In this document: piece after piece, positions 1-6,656 of the stretch | Layout: each line of letters begins with the position of its first letter | Position numbering within the stretch: position 1 is the first letter of the stretch | Assembly (NCBI GenBank): GCA_947254665.1 | Contig: CAMYEJ010000040.1 | Location: 1-10,444 of the forward strand | Reading direction: 5' to 3' | Length of the DNA stretch: 10,444 nt | Source of the DNA: an uncultured Peptoniphilus sp. | GTDB taxonomy: Bacteria; Bacillota; Clostridia; Tissierellales; Peptoniphilaceae | The notes under the pieces: generated by a model | Told to the model about the DNA's origin: nothing | Database searches by the model: none | The model's input: only the letters and a program-made list of their open reading frames with translations | Position numbers and translations under genes: made by a program

Positions 1-94
1 GTATAAGTATAGATAGAATAATTACTTTTATTTTTTCTTTTTTATTTAAATCTTTAAAATTAAATTTAAAATCTAAATTTAAATTGAAATTCAT
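1..94 (-). CDS. Partial CDS, N-terminus of an unrecognised protein, probably membrane-anchored
   Basis: About 31 codons are visible before the gene leaves the window. The ATG at 94 is preceded by GGAGG (105-101) with 6-nt spacing, and a good promoter lies just upstream, so I take the start as real although the fragment is short. The first 15 residues alternate polar and hydrophobic side chains (NFNLNLDFKFNFKDL), followed by a lysine-rich stretch (NKKEKIK) and then a run of aliphatic residues (VIILSILI) that looks like the beginning of a transmembrane helix with a cytoplasmic N-terminus. I do not recognise the family. The gene is divergent from hflX, with a 146-nt shared intergenic region. Confidence 0.6.
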   Translation of the reverse strand, partial: MNFNLNLDFKFNFKDLNKKEKIKVIILSILI

Positions 95-105
95 TTCTTA
101 CCTCC

Positions 106-141
106 CAACTTCATTATAGCATTAAGAAATCGTTTTGTCTT
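106..141 (-). promoter_or_regulatory. Promoter of the left-edge gene
   Basis: Read on the minus strand: -35 AAGACA (141-136), 17-nt spacer, and a perfect -10 TATAAT (118-113) preceded by TGC, an extended -10. The predicted start is near 106, so the leader is only about a dozen nucleotides and begins at the ribosome binding site. Confidence 0.6.
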
Positions 142-205
142 TTTCAATATTGTATTAAACAGGGGACTTTCACCATCTTTTATATAAAATTTCAAAATCT
201 ATAAA

Positions 206-241
206 ATGATAAAATTAAAAATTTATTGTATAATGACTTTA
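206..241 (+). promoter_or_regulatory. Promoter of the hflX operon, predicted start at the hflX ATG
   Basis: ATGATA (206-211, 4 of 6 to the -35 consensus), 17-nt spacer, perfect TATAAT (229-234). Transcription normally begins 6-7 nt after the -10, which is 240-241, on or next to the A of the hflX start codon. No Shine-Dalgarno-like sequence lies between the -10 and the ATG. Both facts point to a leaderless or nearly leaderless message. Confidence 0.55.
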
Positions 242-1503
242 TGGAATACATTGAAAATTTAAAGAAAAAAGAAAAAGTTATACTTGTTGGCACAGATCTT
301 GGAGCGCTTCCAAATTCACTTAGTTCATCTATGGAAGAACTTAGAGAACTCGTTGAAGCAGATGGTGGTGAAGTGATGGGTGTGGTCACTCAAAATATTG
401 AGAAGTTCAGCCCAAAATTTTTAATCGGCTCTGGAAAAGTAAATGAGATCAAAGAAATCGCGAAAAATATGGAAGTTGAAACTATAATTTTTAACGATGA
501 GCTGACAGGAATTCAACTTAGAAACTTGGAAAAAGAATTAAAATTAAAAATTGTAGATAGAACCAACTTGATTTTGGATATTTTTGCCCTTCGTGCCAAT
601 ACCTATGAAGGTAAACTACAAGTGCTACTTGCGAAGAGGGAATACGAAATGCCTAGACTACTCGGTATAAAGGGTTGGTCAAGAACTGGTGGAGGAATCG
701 GAACCCGTGGTCCTGGGGAACAAATTATAGAAACAGATAGAAGAAGACTTCAAAGAGAAATCGACTCCATTCGTGATAAATTAAAAGTTGCAGAGAAAAA
801 TAGAGAGACTAGGTCCAAGAGAAGAATGGAATCGAGACTTCCAATCGTGTCCTTGGTTGGATATACCAACGCAGGAAAGAGTACGATTTTAAATAGAATT
901 AAAAATTCTAATAGTAGAGAAGTATTCGTAAAGAACATGCTCTTTGCAACACTTGATCCAAATTCAAGGAAGTCAAAACTTTTAAATGGAAGAGATTTTA
1001 TAATTTCTGATACTGTTGGATTCGTTTCAAAACTTCCGACGAAACTTATAGAAGCATTTAAATCCACATTGGAAGAGATAAGAGGTTCTGATTTAATCGT
1101 CCATGTTATGGATGCATCTTCATCGGATATAGAAATTCAGTACAAGACCACCATGAATATTTTAAAGGACTTAGGGGTTATGGATGTTCCAATCTTAACT
1201 GTCTATAACAAGATGGATAGAGCAGAGCTTGAAGATATAATCCTACCTCAAGTGGATGGAGATTATATATTTATCTCTGCTAAGCACGATGAAAATATGG
1301 ACAAACTTTTAAATGCTATCGAGAAATGTTTGGATATTAAGTATCAAGAAGTTTCACTTCTATTTCCATATAGCAAGGGAGATGTGCTCGATAGATTTTT
1401 AAGTGGAGTAGAGGCTCTATCTGTGGAATATTTAGCTGAAGGCACTAAGGTTAGAGCAATATTAAACGAAAATGAAATCAGAGAGTACGGTGAATTTATA
1501 TGA
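241..1503 (+). CDS. hflX: GTPase HflX, ribosome-splitting factor
   Basis: 420 aa, the usual length of Firmicute HflX. The family binds the 50S subunit and splits stalled 70S ribosomes during heat or antibiotic stress. In order: the HflX N-terminal domain (EKVILVG to about residue 95), the HflX-specific glycine-rich segment GGGIGTRGPGE (about 150-160), a helical linker, and the G domain with G1 GYTNAGKST (207-215), G3 DTVGF (257-261), G4 NKMD (323-326) and G5 SAK (346-348). An in-frame TTG lies at 226, but the ATG at 241 fits the family start better. Neither has a ribosome binding site, and 226 lies upstream of the -10 element, so it would not be transcribed from the predicted promoter. The gene leads a four-gene operon and its stop overlaps the next start as ATGA. 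The family assignment is very secure. Confidence 0.96.
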   Translation: MEYIENLKKKEKVILVGTDLGALPNSLSSSMEELRELVEADGGEVMGVVTQNIEKFSPKFLIGSGKVNEIKEIAKNMEVETIIFNDELTGIQLRNLEKELKLKIVDRTNLILDIFALRANTYEGKLQVLLAKREYEMPRLLGIKGWSRTGGGIGTRGPGEQIIETDRRRLQREIDSIRDKLKVAEKNRETRSKRRMESRLPIVSLVGYTNAGKSTILNRIKNSNSREVFVKNMLFATLDPNSRKSKLLNGRDFIISDTVGFVSKLPTKLIEAFKSTLEEIRGSDLIVHVMDASSSDIEIQYKTTMNILKDLGVMDVPILTVYNKMDRAELEDIILPQVDGDYIFISAKHDENMDKLLNAIEKCLDIKYQEVSLLFPYSKGDVLDRFLSGVEALSVEYLAEGTKVRAILNENEIREYGEFI

Positions 1504-2144
1504 TGTACTATTCAATGCTCGGGGAATCTACGGGAGAATTTATTGAAAAAAAATCTAGATTTATCGGATTTATAAAAAGAGTTGAAACTGAAGAAGAAGC
1601 TTTAAAATTTATCGAAGAAAAAAAGTCCAAATACTACGACGCAACTCATAACACCTATGCTTACATAATCGGAGAGAAAAAGAATATTCAAAGATACTCC
1701 GATGATGGTGAGCCAAGTGGAACTGCAGGAGTGCCTATGCTTGAAGTCCTAAAAAAAGAAGACATGACCAATGTGGTCACTGTTGTGACGAGATACTTTG
1801 GAGGAGTTCTTCTCGGAGCAGGTGGGCTTGTTCGAGCATATACAAAGGGAGTAGTAGAAGCGATAAATGGTGGCACAAAGGTGCTTATAAAATCTATGAA
1901 TCGAACGGAATTCACCTATGACTACACCGCCCACGGAGCGATTACAAACTATCTTATAACAAATGGGTATAAAGTAGTAGAAGAAAATTATACGGACATG
2001 GTCAGCGTCACCATCGATGTGGATCCAGAAGATAAAAAGATATTTGACGATATGAATGACATGACCAGCGGAAGTGTAGAAATAAAGAGTTTGGGAGAGG
2101 TGATTCTTCCAACTGTAGATGGAAAGATATTATACGAGGTGTAA
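1500..2144 (+). CDS. yigZ: YigZ/IMPACT-family protein (UPF0029)
   Basis: 214 aa, the typical length of the bacterial family (E. coli YigZ, B. subtilis YvyE). The N-terminal IMPACT domain carries the hallmark motifs YSDDGEPSGTAGVP (66-79) and RYFGGVLLGAGGLVRAY (98-114). The rest fits the C-terminal DUF1949 ferredoxin-like domain. The eukaryotic homologue IMPACT modulates the translation-stress kinase GCN2; the bacterial role is unsettled, and neighbourhood with hflX is compatible with translation or stress physiology (inference). The start overlaps the hflX stop by 4 nt. A second ATG follows at 1503. GGTGA at 1489-1493 serves either start, with 6- or 9-nt spacing, so the first residue is uncertain by one. 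Confidence 0.93.
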   Translation: MMYYSMLGESTGEFIEKKSRFIGFIKRVETEEEALKFIEEKKSKYYDATHNTYAYIIGEKKNIQRYSDDGEPSGTAGVPMLEVLKKEDMTNVVTVVTRYFGGVLLGAGGLVRAYTKGVVEAINGGTKVLIKSMNRTEFTYDYTAHGAITNYLITNGYKVVEENYTDMVSVTIDVDPEDKKIFDDMNDMTSGSVEIKSLGEVILPTVDGKILYEV

Positions 2145-2145
2145 A

Positions 2146-2529
2146 ATGGATAAATTAAATAAAATGGTAGAACTAAAAAATTGGGCAGTAGTTGGAGCAA
2201 GATCTGATGAATCCACCTTTGGATACAAGATTCCAATGAGGATGCTAGAACATGGTTACAACGTCTACATGGTAAATCCAAAGCTTGATGAAATTGAAGG
2301 CCATAGAGTCTATAAAAATCTTTCTGATATTGAAGATAAGATAGACGTAGTGGATGTAGTTGTAAATCCTAAAGTAGCTATATCAGTTTTAGATGAAGCG
2401 AAGGCTATGGGAATAGAAAATATATTTTTCCAACCTGGAACTTACACAGATGAAACTTTGGAATATGCAGACAAACTTGGACTAAATTATGTAACAAATT
2501 GTATCTATAAAATCTTGGGGGCAAAATGA
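2146..2529 (+). CDS. CoA-binding domain protein (YccU-like)
   Basis: 127 aa, a single Rossmann-type CoA-binding domain (CoA_binding_2 type). Visible features are the first strand and glycine loop NWAVVGARSDESTFGYKI (about 12-29), the second strand with VNPK after MLEHGYNVY, the DVVDVVVNP strand, and FFQPGTYTDE in place of the family's usual WMQLG region. The family binds CoA but its cellular function is not established. An upstream in-frame ATG at 2119 lies inside yigZ. I prefer 2146 because GAGGTG at 2136-2141 is correctly spaced for it and the protein then begins as family members do. The gene starts 1 nt after yigZ ends and overlaps nadE by 4 nt. Confidence 0.88.
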   Translation: MDKLNKMVELKNWAVVGARSDESTFGYKIPMRMLEHGYNVYMVNPKLDEIEGHRVYKNLSDIEDKIDVVDVVVNPKVAISVLDEAKAMGIENIFFQPGTYTDETLEYADKLGLNYVTNCIYKILGAK

Positions 2530-3248
2530 TTAAGAGAATAGAAAATTTTGAGAAAAAAATAGATGAAAGAGTAAATTATATAAAAAGATCAGTTGAAGAA
2601 GCTGGACTTAAAGGAGTAGTCTTTGGACTTTCTGGAGGACTTGACTCTGCAGTGGTGGCAGCACTTTGCAAGAGGGCATTTAAAGATGATGCCCTTGGAA
2701 TAATCATGCCGATACACTCTGCACCACAGGACGAAGAAGACGCTAGACTCGTAGCAGAAAATACGGGAATAAATTTAAAAAAAGTGGACTTAACTAAGGC
2801 CTTTGATTCATTTATGGAATCTGTGGATAAGACCAATGTAGAAATGAGCATCCACAATGTGAAACCTCGCCTAAGGATGACCACTCTTTATTATTACGCA
2901 CAAAGCAATTCCTACATGGTGGTGGGAAGTTCAAACTATTCCGAATACTACACAGGATATTTTACAAAGCATGGAGATTCCGGGGCAGATATATTTCCGA
3001 TAGTGGATCTACTTAAGACAGATCTATTTGAAATGGCAAAGTACTTGGGACTTCCAGAAAAAATAATAAATAAGAAACCATCAGCAGGACTGTTCGAAGG
3101 ACAAACCGACGAAGACGAAATGGGATTTACCTATGAAGAGCTAGATGGATATATTATGAAGGAAATCAAAATAGATGAAAAGAAGAAAGAGCTAATAGAT
3201 AGACTTCATAGAATAAATAAACACAAGATGACGATTTTAGACGAATAA
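2526..3248 (+). CDS. nadE: NH3-dependent NAD+ synthetase
   Basis: 240 aa. It catalyses the last step of NAD synthesis: deamido-NAD + ATP + ammonia to NAD. The ATP-pyrophosphatase P-loop SGGLDS is at 36-41, with KPRLRMTTLYYYA at 113-125, GSSNYSEYYTGYFTKHGDSGADI at 134-156 and PSAGLFEGQTDEDEMGFTY at 185-203, all diagnostic of NadE. There is no N-terminal nitrilase/glutaminase domain, so free ammonia is the expected nitrogen donor. Ammonia would be plentiful if the neighbouring arginine deiminase is active (inference). It is the last gene of the hflX operon, with an ATGA overlap at its start, a weak G-rich ribosome binding site (GGGG just upstream) and a terminator 15 nt after its stop. Confidence 0.96.
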   Translation: MIKRIENFEKKIDERVNYIKRSVEEAGLKGVVFGLSGGLDSAVVAALCKRAFKDDALGIIMPIHSAPQDEEDARLVAENTGINLKKVDLTKAFDSFMESVDKTNVEMSIHNVKPRLRMTTLYYYAQSNSYMVVGSSNYSEYYTGYFTKHGDSGADIFPIVDLLKTDLFEMAKYLGLPEKIINKKPSAGLFEGQTDEDEMGFTYEELDGYIMKEIKIDEKKKELIDRLHRINKHKMTILDE

Positions 3249-3253
3249 AAGTA

Positions 3254-3287
3254 TAAAAAAATGGCAGCTGAAGCTGCCTTTTTATTT
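3254..3287 (+). terminator. Rho-independent terminator of the hflX-nadE operon
   Basis: Perfect stem GGCAGC/GCTGCC around a TGAA loop (3263-3278), followed by TTTTTATTT. An A-run precedes the stem and pairs with the T-run, extending the hairpin. It isolates the operon from the copper islet. Confidence 0.9.
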
Positions 3288-3310
3288 GCAAGAAATCTTA
3301 TCTTGTTAAA

Positions 3311-3332
3311 TAATTTTTATCGATAAAAATTA
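3311..3332. repeat. 22-bp perfect palindrome between nadE and copA
   Basis: Two 11-nt arms, TAATTTTTATC and its exact complement, meet without a spacer at the centre (ATCGAT core). Flanking CTTG (3302-3305) and CAAG (3333-3336) can extend it with a 5-nt bulge on the left. There is no T-run after it, so it is not a terminator. It lies about 45-65 nt upstream of the predicted copA -35 box. It could be a protein-binding site; its purpose is unknown. Confidence 0.6.
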
Positions 3333-3376
3333 CAAGAAACAATATGTGATTAAATATTAAGAAACTTATCGAAAAC

Positions 3377-3412
3377 TTGTAAAAAAAATATTCTGGTGTT
3401 ATTCTATAAATA
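3377..3412 (+). promoter_or_regulatory. Candidate promoter of the copper operon
   Basis: TTGTAA (3377-3382), 17-nt spacer, TATTCT (3400-3405), giving a start near 3412. The overlapping TATAAA (3405-3410) is a better -10 sequence but lacks a -35 at proper distance. The exact hexamers are uncertain; the position just before the CsoR-type operator is what supports the call. Confidence 0.45.
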
Positions 3413-3434
3413 TAGAACACCCATAGGGGGGTGT
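3395..3434 (+). promoter_or_regulatory. CsoR-type copper operator with an extra upstream half-site
   Basis: ACACCCATAGGGGGGTGT (3417-3434) is a 6-6-6 inverted repeat with a G-tract, closely resembling known CsoR operators of Firmicutes (TACCC...GGGGGTA type). It lies between the promoter and the copA ribosome binding site. A third half-site, GGTGTT (3395-3400), is complementary to AACACC (3416-3421), with a smaller TTCTATA/TATAGAA dyad (3402-3417) overlapping the -10 region. CsoR encoded at the end of the operon is the expected ligand: apo-CsoR binds DNA and Cu(I) releases it (family knowledge). Confidence 0.75.
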
Positions 3435-3444
3435 AGGAGGTACT

Positions 3445-6198
3445 ATGGAAAAGAAATATGATGTCAGAGGCATGACTTGCTCGGCCTGTGTCGCCAATGT
3501 AACCAAGGCTGTAGAAAGGCTTGATGGCGTAAGCACTGCCAACGTCAACCTCATGACCAACTCGATGAAGGTAAATTTTGACGAAAACAAAATAAAAGAT
3601 GAAGAAATTATAAAAGCTGTGGAAAAAATTGGCTATGGAGCAAGCCCAGCCGGAGAAAAAATAAAAAATGAAGATGGGCCAGTGGATGACAGGGAGAGAG
3701 CCCTAAAGCATAGGCTAATCTCTTCTAGTATCTTTATGCTGATTCTCATGTATATTGCCATGGGTCACATGGTCCACTTGCCAACTCCAAGGATCTTTCA
3801 TGGAAGAGAAGGGGCGGTTATCTTTGCCTTTTCACAATTTCTATTGGCTCTTCCAGTTGTATTTATAAACAGGGACTTTTTTATCTCTGGATTTAAGGGA
3901 CTTAAGAACAAGGCTCCCAACATGGATAGCCTTGTTGCTATTGGTTCTCTTGCAGCTCTTATCTATGGAATCTTTGCCATTTACATGATGGCATATGGAT
4001 TTGGTCAAGGGGACATGGAACTTGTTGATGCTTACAGGCACAATCTCTACTTTGAGTCCTCTGCCATGATCTTGACCCTCATAACTGTGGGAAAATACTT
4101 GGAAGAAAAATCCAAGAACAAGACAAGGTCATCTCTTGCAAAGTTAATGGACCTTGCACCAAAGATGGCGACCGTTATTGAAGATGGCAAGGAAGTTGTA
4201 AAAAATATTGAAGATGTAAGAGTTGGAGATATTTTACTTGTAAGGCCTGGCGAATCTGTAGCAGTTGATGGTAAGGTAATTGAAGGTTCATCATCTCTTG
4301 ATGAATCAGCAGTGACTGGTGAGTCCATCCCAGTCCAAAAGTCTGTGGGCGACAGGGTAATCTCTGCGTCTATAAATACAACAGGGTCCTTTAAGTTCAA
4401 GGCAGAAAAGGTTGGGGAAGACACAACAATTTCTCAAATTATAAAATTAGTAGACGAGGCCAACCAGTCCAAGGCTCCCATTGCCAAGTTGGCGGATAAA
4501 ATAGCTGGAGTCTTTGTGCCAACAGTTTTGATTATAGCTGCAATAACTTTCGGAGTTTGGATGTATTTTGGTTATGGGTTTGAAAATGCTCTTAACTTTG
4601 CGATTTCTGTTTTGGTTATTTCTTGTCCCTGCGCATTGGGACTTGCAACACCAGTTTCAATAATGGTAGCAACAGGCAAGTCTGCAGACTTCGGACTTCT
4701 CTTTAAGAATGCAGAAGTCTTAGAAAATCTCCACAAGATTAATGTCATTGTAATGGATAAGACTGGGACAATCACTGAAGGCAAACCAATCCTAACAGAT
4801 ATTGTGACAGAAATTGATCGTGATGAATTTTTAAAAATTGCTGGGTCACTAGAAAAAAATTCTCAACATCCACTAGCTTCTGCAATATTAAATTATGTTG
4901 AAGAAAAAAATTTAAACCTAGGAGAAATCACTAACTTTAATTCAGTTAGTGGCAGGGGCCTAAATGGAGAAGTTGCTGGAAAGAAGTATTTTGCTGGAAA
5001 TCTTGAATATATGATAGAAGAAAAAATTGACTTAAATGGTTTTAAGACCAAGGCAGAAGAATTGGCAGGAGATGGAAAGACTTCTATGTATTTTGCCAAT
5101 GACAATGAAGTCCTGGGAATAATCTCTGTCAAGGACATTCCTAAGAAGTCATCAAAGGAAGCAATTAAGCTCTTAAGAGACATGGGCAAGAAAATTATTA
5201 TGCTAACTGGAGATAATGAAAAAACTGCAGGTGCAATTGCTGGAGAAATTGGAGTCGACGAAACTCTTGCGAGTCTCTTGCCGCAAGATAAAAACAAGGA
5301 AATCGACAAAATTCAAAAAACTGGCAAGAAGGTTCTAATGATTGGAGATGGAATAAACGATGCTCCATCCCTTGCCAAGGCCGACATAGGCATGGCAATA
5401 GGTCACGGTACAGATGTGGCAATTGAGTCATCAGATGTTGTCCTTATGAGGTCCGACCTCTTAGATGTGGTTTCAGCCCTCGAACTTTCCAAGGCCACAA
5501 TAAAAAACATTAAGGAAAATTTATTCTGGGCATTTTTCTACAACACACTTGGCATTCCACTAGCTGCAGGACTTTTGTTCCCAGCATTTGGGATAAAACT
5601 TTCCCCAATGTTTGCAGCCTTTGCCATGAGTTTGTCCTCAGTCTTTGTTGTAAACAATGCCTTGAGGCTAAGAAGATTTAAACCAAGGGGACTTAAATCT
5701 TCTCTAAAAAAAGGCGAGCCCATAGGTGAGAAAGAAAATGCAAAAGAGGAAAATCATATAGAAAAAAATGAAAAAAGAACCAAAATAAAAGTAGAAGGCA
5801 TGATGTGTGGCCACTGTGAGAAAAGAGTTGCCGATGCTCTAGAAAAAACTGGCAAGGCAAAAAATATTGTGGCAAGCCACGAAAATTCTTCTGTAGAATT
5901 TATAGATCAAGGTCTAAGTCCAGAAGAAATAAAAAATGCTATTGAAGATGTAGGTTATAAAATTATTAAAAATAAAGGAGAAGATAGTATGGAAAAGATT
6001 TTAAAAGTTGAAGGAATGTCTTGTAACCACTGTGTGGCATCAGTAAAAAAGGCTCTTGAAGGAATTGACGGAGTAAGAGAAGCTGACGTAAGCCTCGAAG
6101 ACAAAAGTGCAAGGGTAGAACTTGACAAGGACGTTGCAGACGAAGCACTTGTTAAGGCAGTTGAAGATGCAGGCTACTCTGCAAAAATAGAAAAATGA
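3445..6198 (+). CDS. copA: Cu+-exporting P1B-type ATPase with two C-terminal metal-binding domains
   Basis: 917 aa, longer than the usual 740-830. It pumps Cu(I) out of the cytoplasm at the membrane. Order: N-terminal HMA domain with GMTCSAC (CxxC 12-15); membrane helices from about 91; TGES actuator motif (291-294); CPC copper site in TM6 (394-396); phosphorylation site DKTGT (D438); SEHP-type loop with HP (475-476); GDGINDAP (634-641); YN in TM7 (699-700) and MSLSS in TM8 (728-732), the Cu+ subclass signature. After TM8, a charged linker of about 40 residues leads to two further HMA domains, CGHC (788-791) and CNHC (860-863). C-terminal HMA domains are unusual for this family. AGGAGG sits 4 nt before the ATG. 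The last domain has its own translation start, and Arg codon use (AGG-rich) differs from the flanking genes. Confidence 0.95.
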   Translation: MEKKYDVRGMTCSACVANVTKAVERLDGVSTANVNLMTNSMKVNFDENKIKDEEIIKAVEKIGYGASPAGEKIKNEDGPVDDRERALKHRLISSSIFMLILMYIAMGHMVHLPTPRIFHGREGAVIFAFSQFLLALPVVFINRDFFISGFKGLKNKAPNMDSLVAIGSLAALIYGIFAIYMMAYGFGQGDMELVDAYRHNLYFESSAMILTLITVGKYLEEKSKNKTRSSLAKLMDLAPKMATVIEDGKEVVKNIEDVRVGDILLVRPGESVAVDGKVIEGSSSLDESAVTGESIPVQKSVGDRVISASINTTGSFKFKAEKVGEDTTISQIIKLVDEANQSKAPIAKLADKIAGVFVPTVLIIAAITFGVWMYFGYGFENALNFAISVLVISCPCALGLATPVSIMVATGKSADFGLLFKNAEVLENLHKINVIVMDKTGTITEGKPILTDIVTEIDRDEFLKIAGSLEKNSQHPLASAILNYVEEKNLNLGEITNFNSVSGRGLNGEVAGKKYFAGNLEYMIEEKIDLNGFKTKAEELAGDGKTSMYFANDNEVLGIISVKDIPKKSSKEAIKLLRDMGKKIIMLTGDNEKTAGAIAGEIGVDETLASLLPQDKNKEIDKIQKTGKKVLMIGDGINDAPSLAKADIGMAIGHGTDVAIESSDVVLMRSDLLDVVSALELSKATIKNIKENLFWAFFYNTLGIPLAAGLLFPAFGIKLSPMFAAFAMSLSSVFVVNNALRLRRFKPRGLKSSLKKGEPIGEKENAKEENHIEKNEKRTKIKVEGMMCGHCEKRVADALEKTGKAKNIVASHENSSVEFIDQGLSPEEIKNAIEDVGYKIIKNKGEDSMEKILKVEGMSCNHCVASVKKALEGIDGVREADVSLEDKSARVELDKDVADEALVKAVEDAGYSAKIEK
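5974..5980 (+). promoter_or_regulatory. Internal ribosome binding site inside copA
   Basis: AAAGGAG followed by 8 nt and an ATG that is in frame with copA (codon 849). It is as good as the start sites of independent genes in this window and lies exactly at the boundary between the two C-terminal HMA domains. Confidence 0.65.
5989..6198 (+). CDS. copZ: Possible independently translated copper chaperone (CopZ-like) nested in copA
   Basis: Starting at the internal ATG, the reading frame encodes 69 aa, the full length of stand-alone CopZ chaperones. It begins MEKILKVEGMSCNHC, as free CopZ proteins do, with a complete beta-alpha-beta-beta-alpha-beta HMA fold and metal site CNHC (12-15). It ends at the copA stop, which overlaps csoR by 4 nt. 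Free CopZ delivers Cu(I) to CopA or CsoR. Either a once separate copZ gene fused to the end of copA and kept its start signal, or both fused and free forms are made. Internal initiation is inferred from the Shine-Dalgarno sequence alone. E. coli obtains a similar free domain from copA by frameshifting, so production of a chaperone from copA has precedent. Confidence 0.5.
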   Translation: MEKILKVEGMSCNHCVASVKKALEGIDGVREADVSLEDKSARVELDKDVADEALVKAVEDAGYSAKIEK

Positions 6199-6464
6199 GA
6201 GCAGATAAGGAAGTCCAACTTAGGAAATTAAAAACTGTCAGGGGACAAATTGATGGGCTTATAAAAATGGTGGAAGAGAACAGGTACTGCCTAGATATTT
6301 CCAACCAGCTCATGGCATCAATCTCAATTCTTAAAAACATAAACAAGGATGTCCTGACAGCCCACCTAAGAGGTTGCGTTAAGGATTCCTACTCTAAGAG
6401 CCAGGAAGAAATTGACGAAAAAATCGAAGAAATGAACACAATTATAAATAAGTTGTCAAAGTAG
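6195..6464 (+). CDS. csoR: Copper-sensing transcriptional repressor CsoR
   Basis: 89 aa, an all-helical CsoR/RcnR-family (DUF156) repressor. Family features are RKLKTVRGQIDGLIKMVEE (helix 1), RYC, and AHLRGCV. The Cu(I) ligands of CsoR, Cys-His-Cys with spacing 25 and 4, are present as C32, H57 and C61, which separates it from formaldehyde or nickel sensors of the family. The start overlaps the copA stop as ATGA, with no good ribosome binding site of its own, so translation is probably coupled to copA/copZ. Being last in the transcript it would repress through the operator at 3417-3434, it autoregulates. AGG-rich arginine codons match copA, so the pair probably has a shared origin. Confidence 0.92.
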   Translation: MRADKEVQLRKLKTVRGQIDGLIKMVEENRYCLDISNQLMASISILKNINKDVLTAHLRGCVKDSYSKSQEEIDEKIEEMNTIINKLSK

Positions 6465-6493
6465 GTGGGATATGAAATTAAAAAAATAATTAT

Positions 6494-6533
6494 AACAACC
6501 TCTTACTGGATGATCAGTAAGAGGTTGTTTTTT
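6494..6533 (+). terminator. Strong terminator of the copper operon
   Basis: A 15-bp perfect stem, AACAACCTCTTACTG (6494-6508) with its complement (6515-6529), GATGAT loop, then a T-run to 6533. It closes the islet 30 nt after csoR. Confidence 0.93.
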
Positions 6534-6565
6534 ATATAGATAATGTATAATAAAGAGTGTAATAA

Positions 6566-6597
6566 AAATAAACTTAGCTAATCAGCTATGCTTATTT
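6566..6597. terminator. Hairpin in the convergent intergenic region, possible back-up terminator
   Basis: Arms 6566-6579 and 6584-6597 pair over 14 positions with one mismatch and one wobble pair around an AATC loop. T-rich sequence follows on both strands (TTTTTATT on plus after a short gap, TTATTAC on minus), so it may act in either direction. It lies between the copper-operon and arcA terminators. Its function is a guess. Confidence 0.4.
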
Positions 6598-6656
6598 TAG
6601 GTTGTTTTTATTATTTTAGCTTTGACATGCTATTAGCGTCTATGTGTTCATTTTTA

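Noticed and set aside
226..240. TTG start five codons upstream of the hflX ATG
   Set aside because: It lies upstream of the -10 hexamer, so it would not be on the transcript, and it lacks an SD; the ATG fits the family start.
2119..2145. Upstream ATG for the CoA-binding protein
   Set aside because: It adds nine residues inside yigZ; the ATG at 2146 has the better-spaced GAGGTG and fits the family N-terminus.
4893..5309. Long minus-strand open frames across copA (also at 4047-4424)
   Set aside because: Shadows of the copA coding frame, with no SD, no family resemblance and composition typical of antisense frames.
6472..6489. Five-codon minigene MKLKK with GGTGGGA upstream, directly after csoR
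   Set aside because: Far too short to support as a gene; A-rich sequence before the terminator can give this by chance. It might be the remnant of a lost gene.
6622..6650. TTGACA on the plus strand as a possible promoter
   Set aside because: No acceptable -10 at 16-18 nt and no gene downstream on that strand before the convergent arcA.
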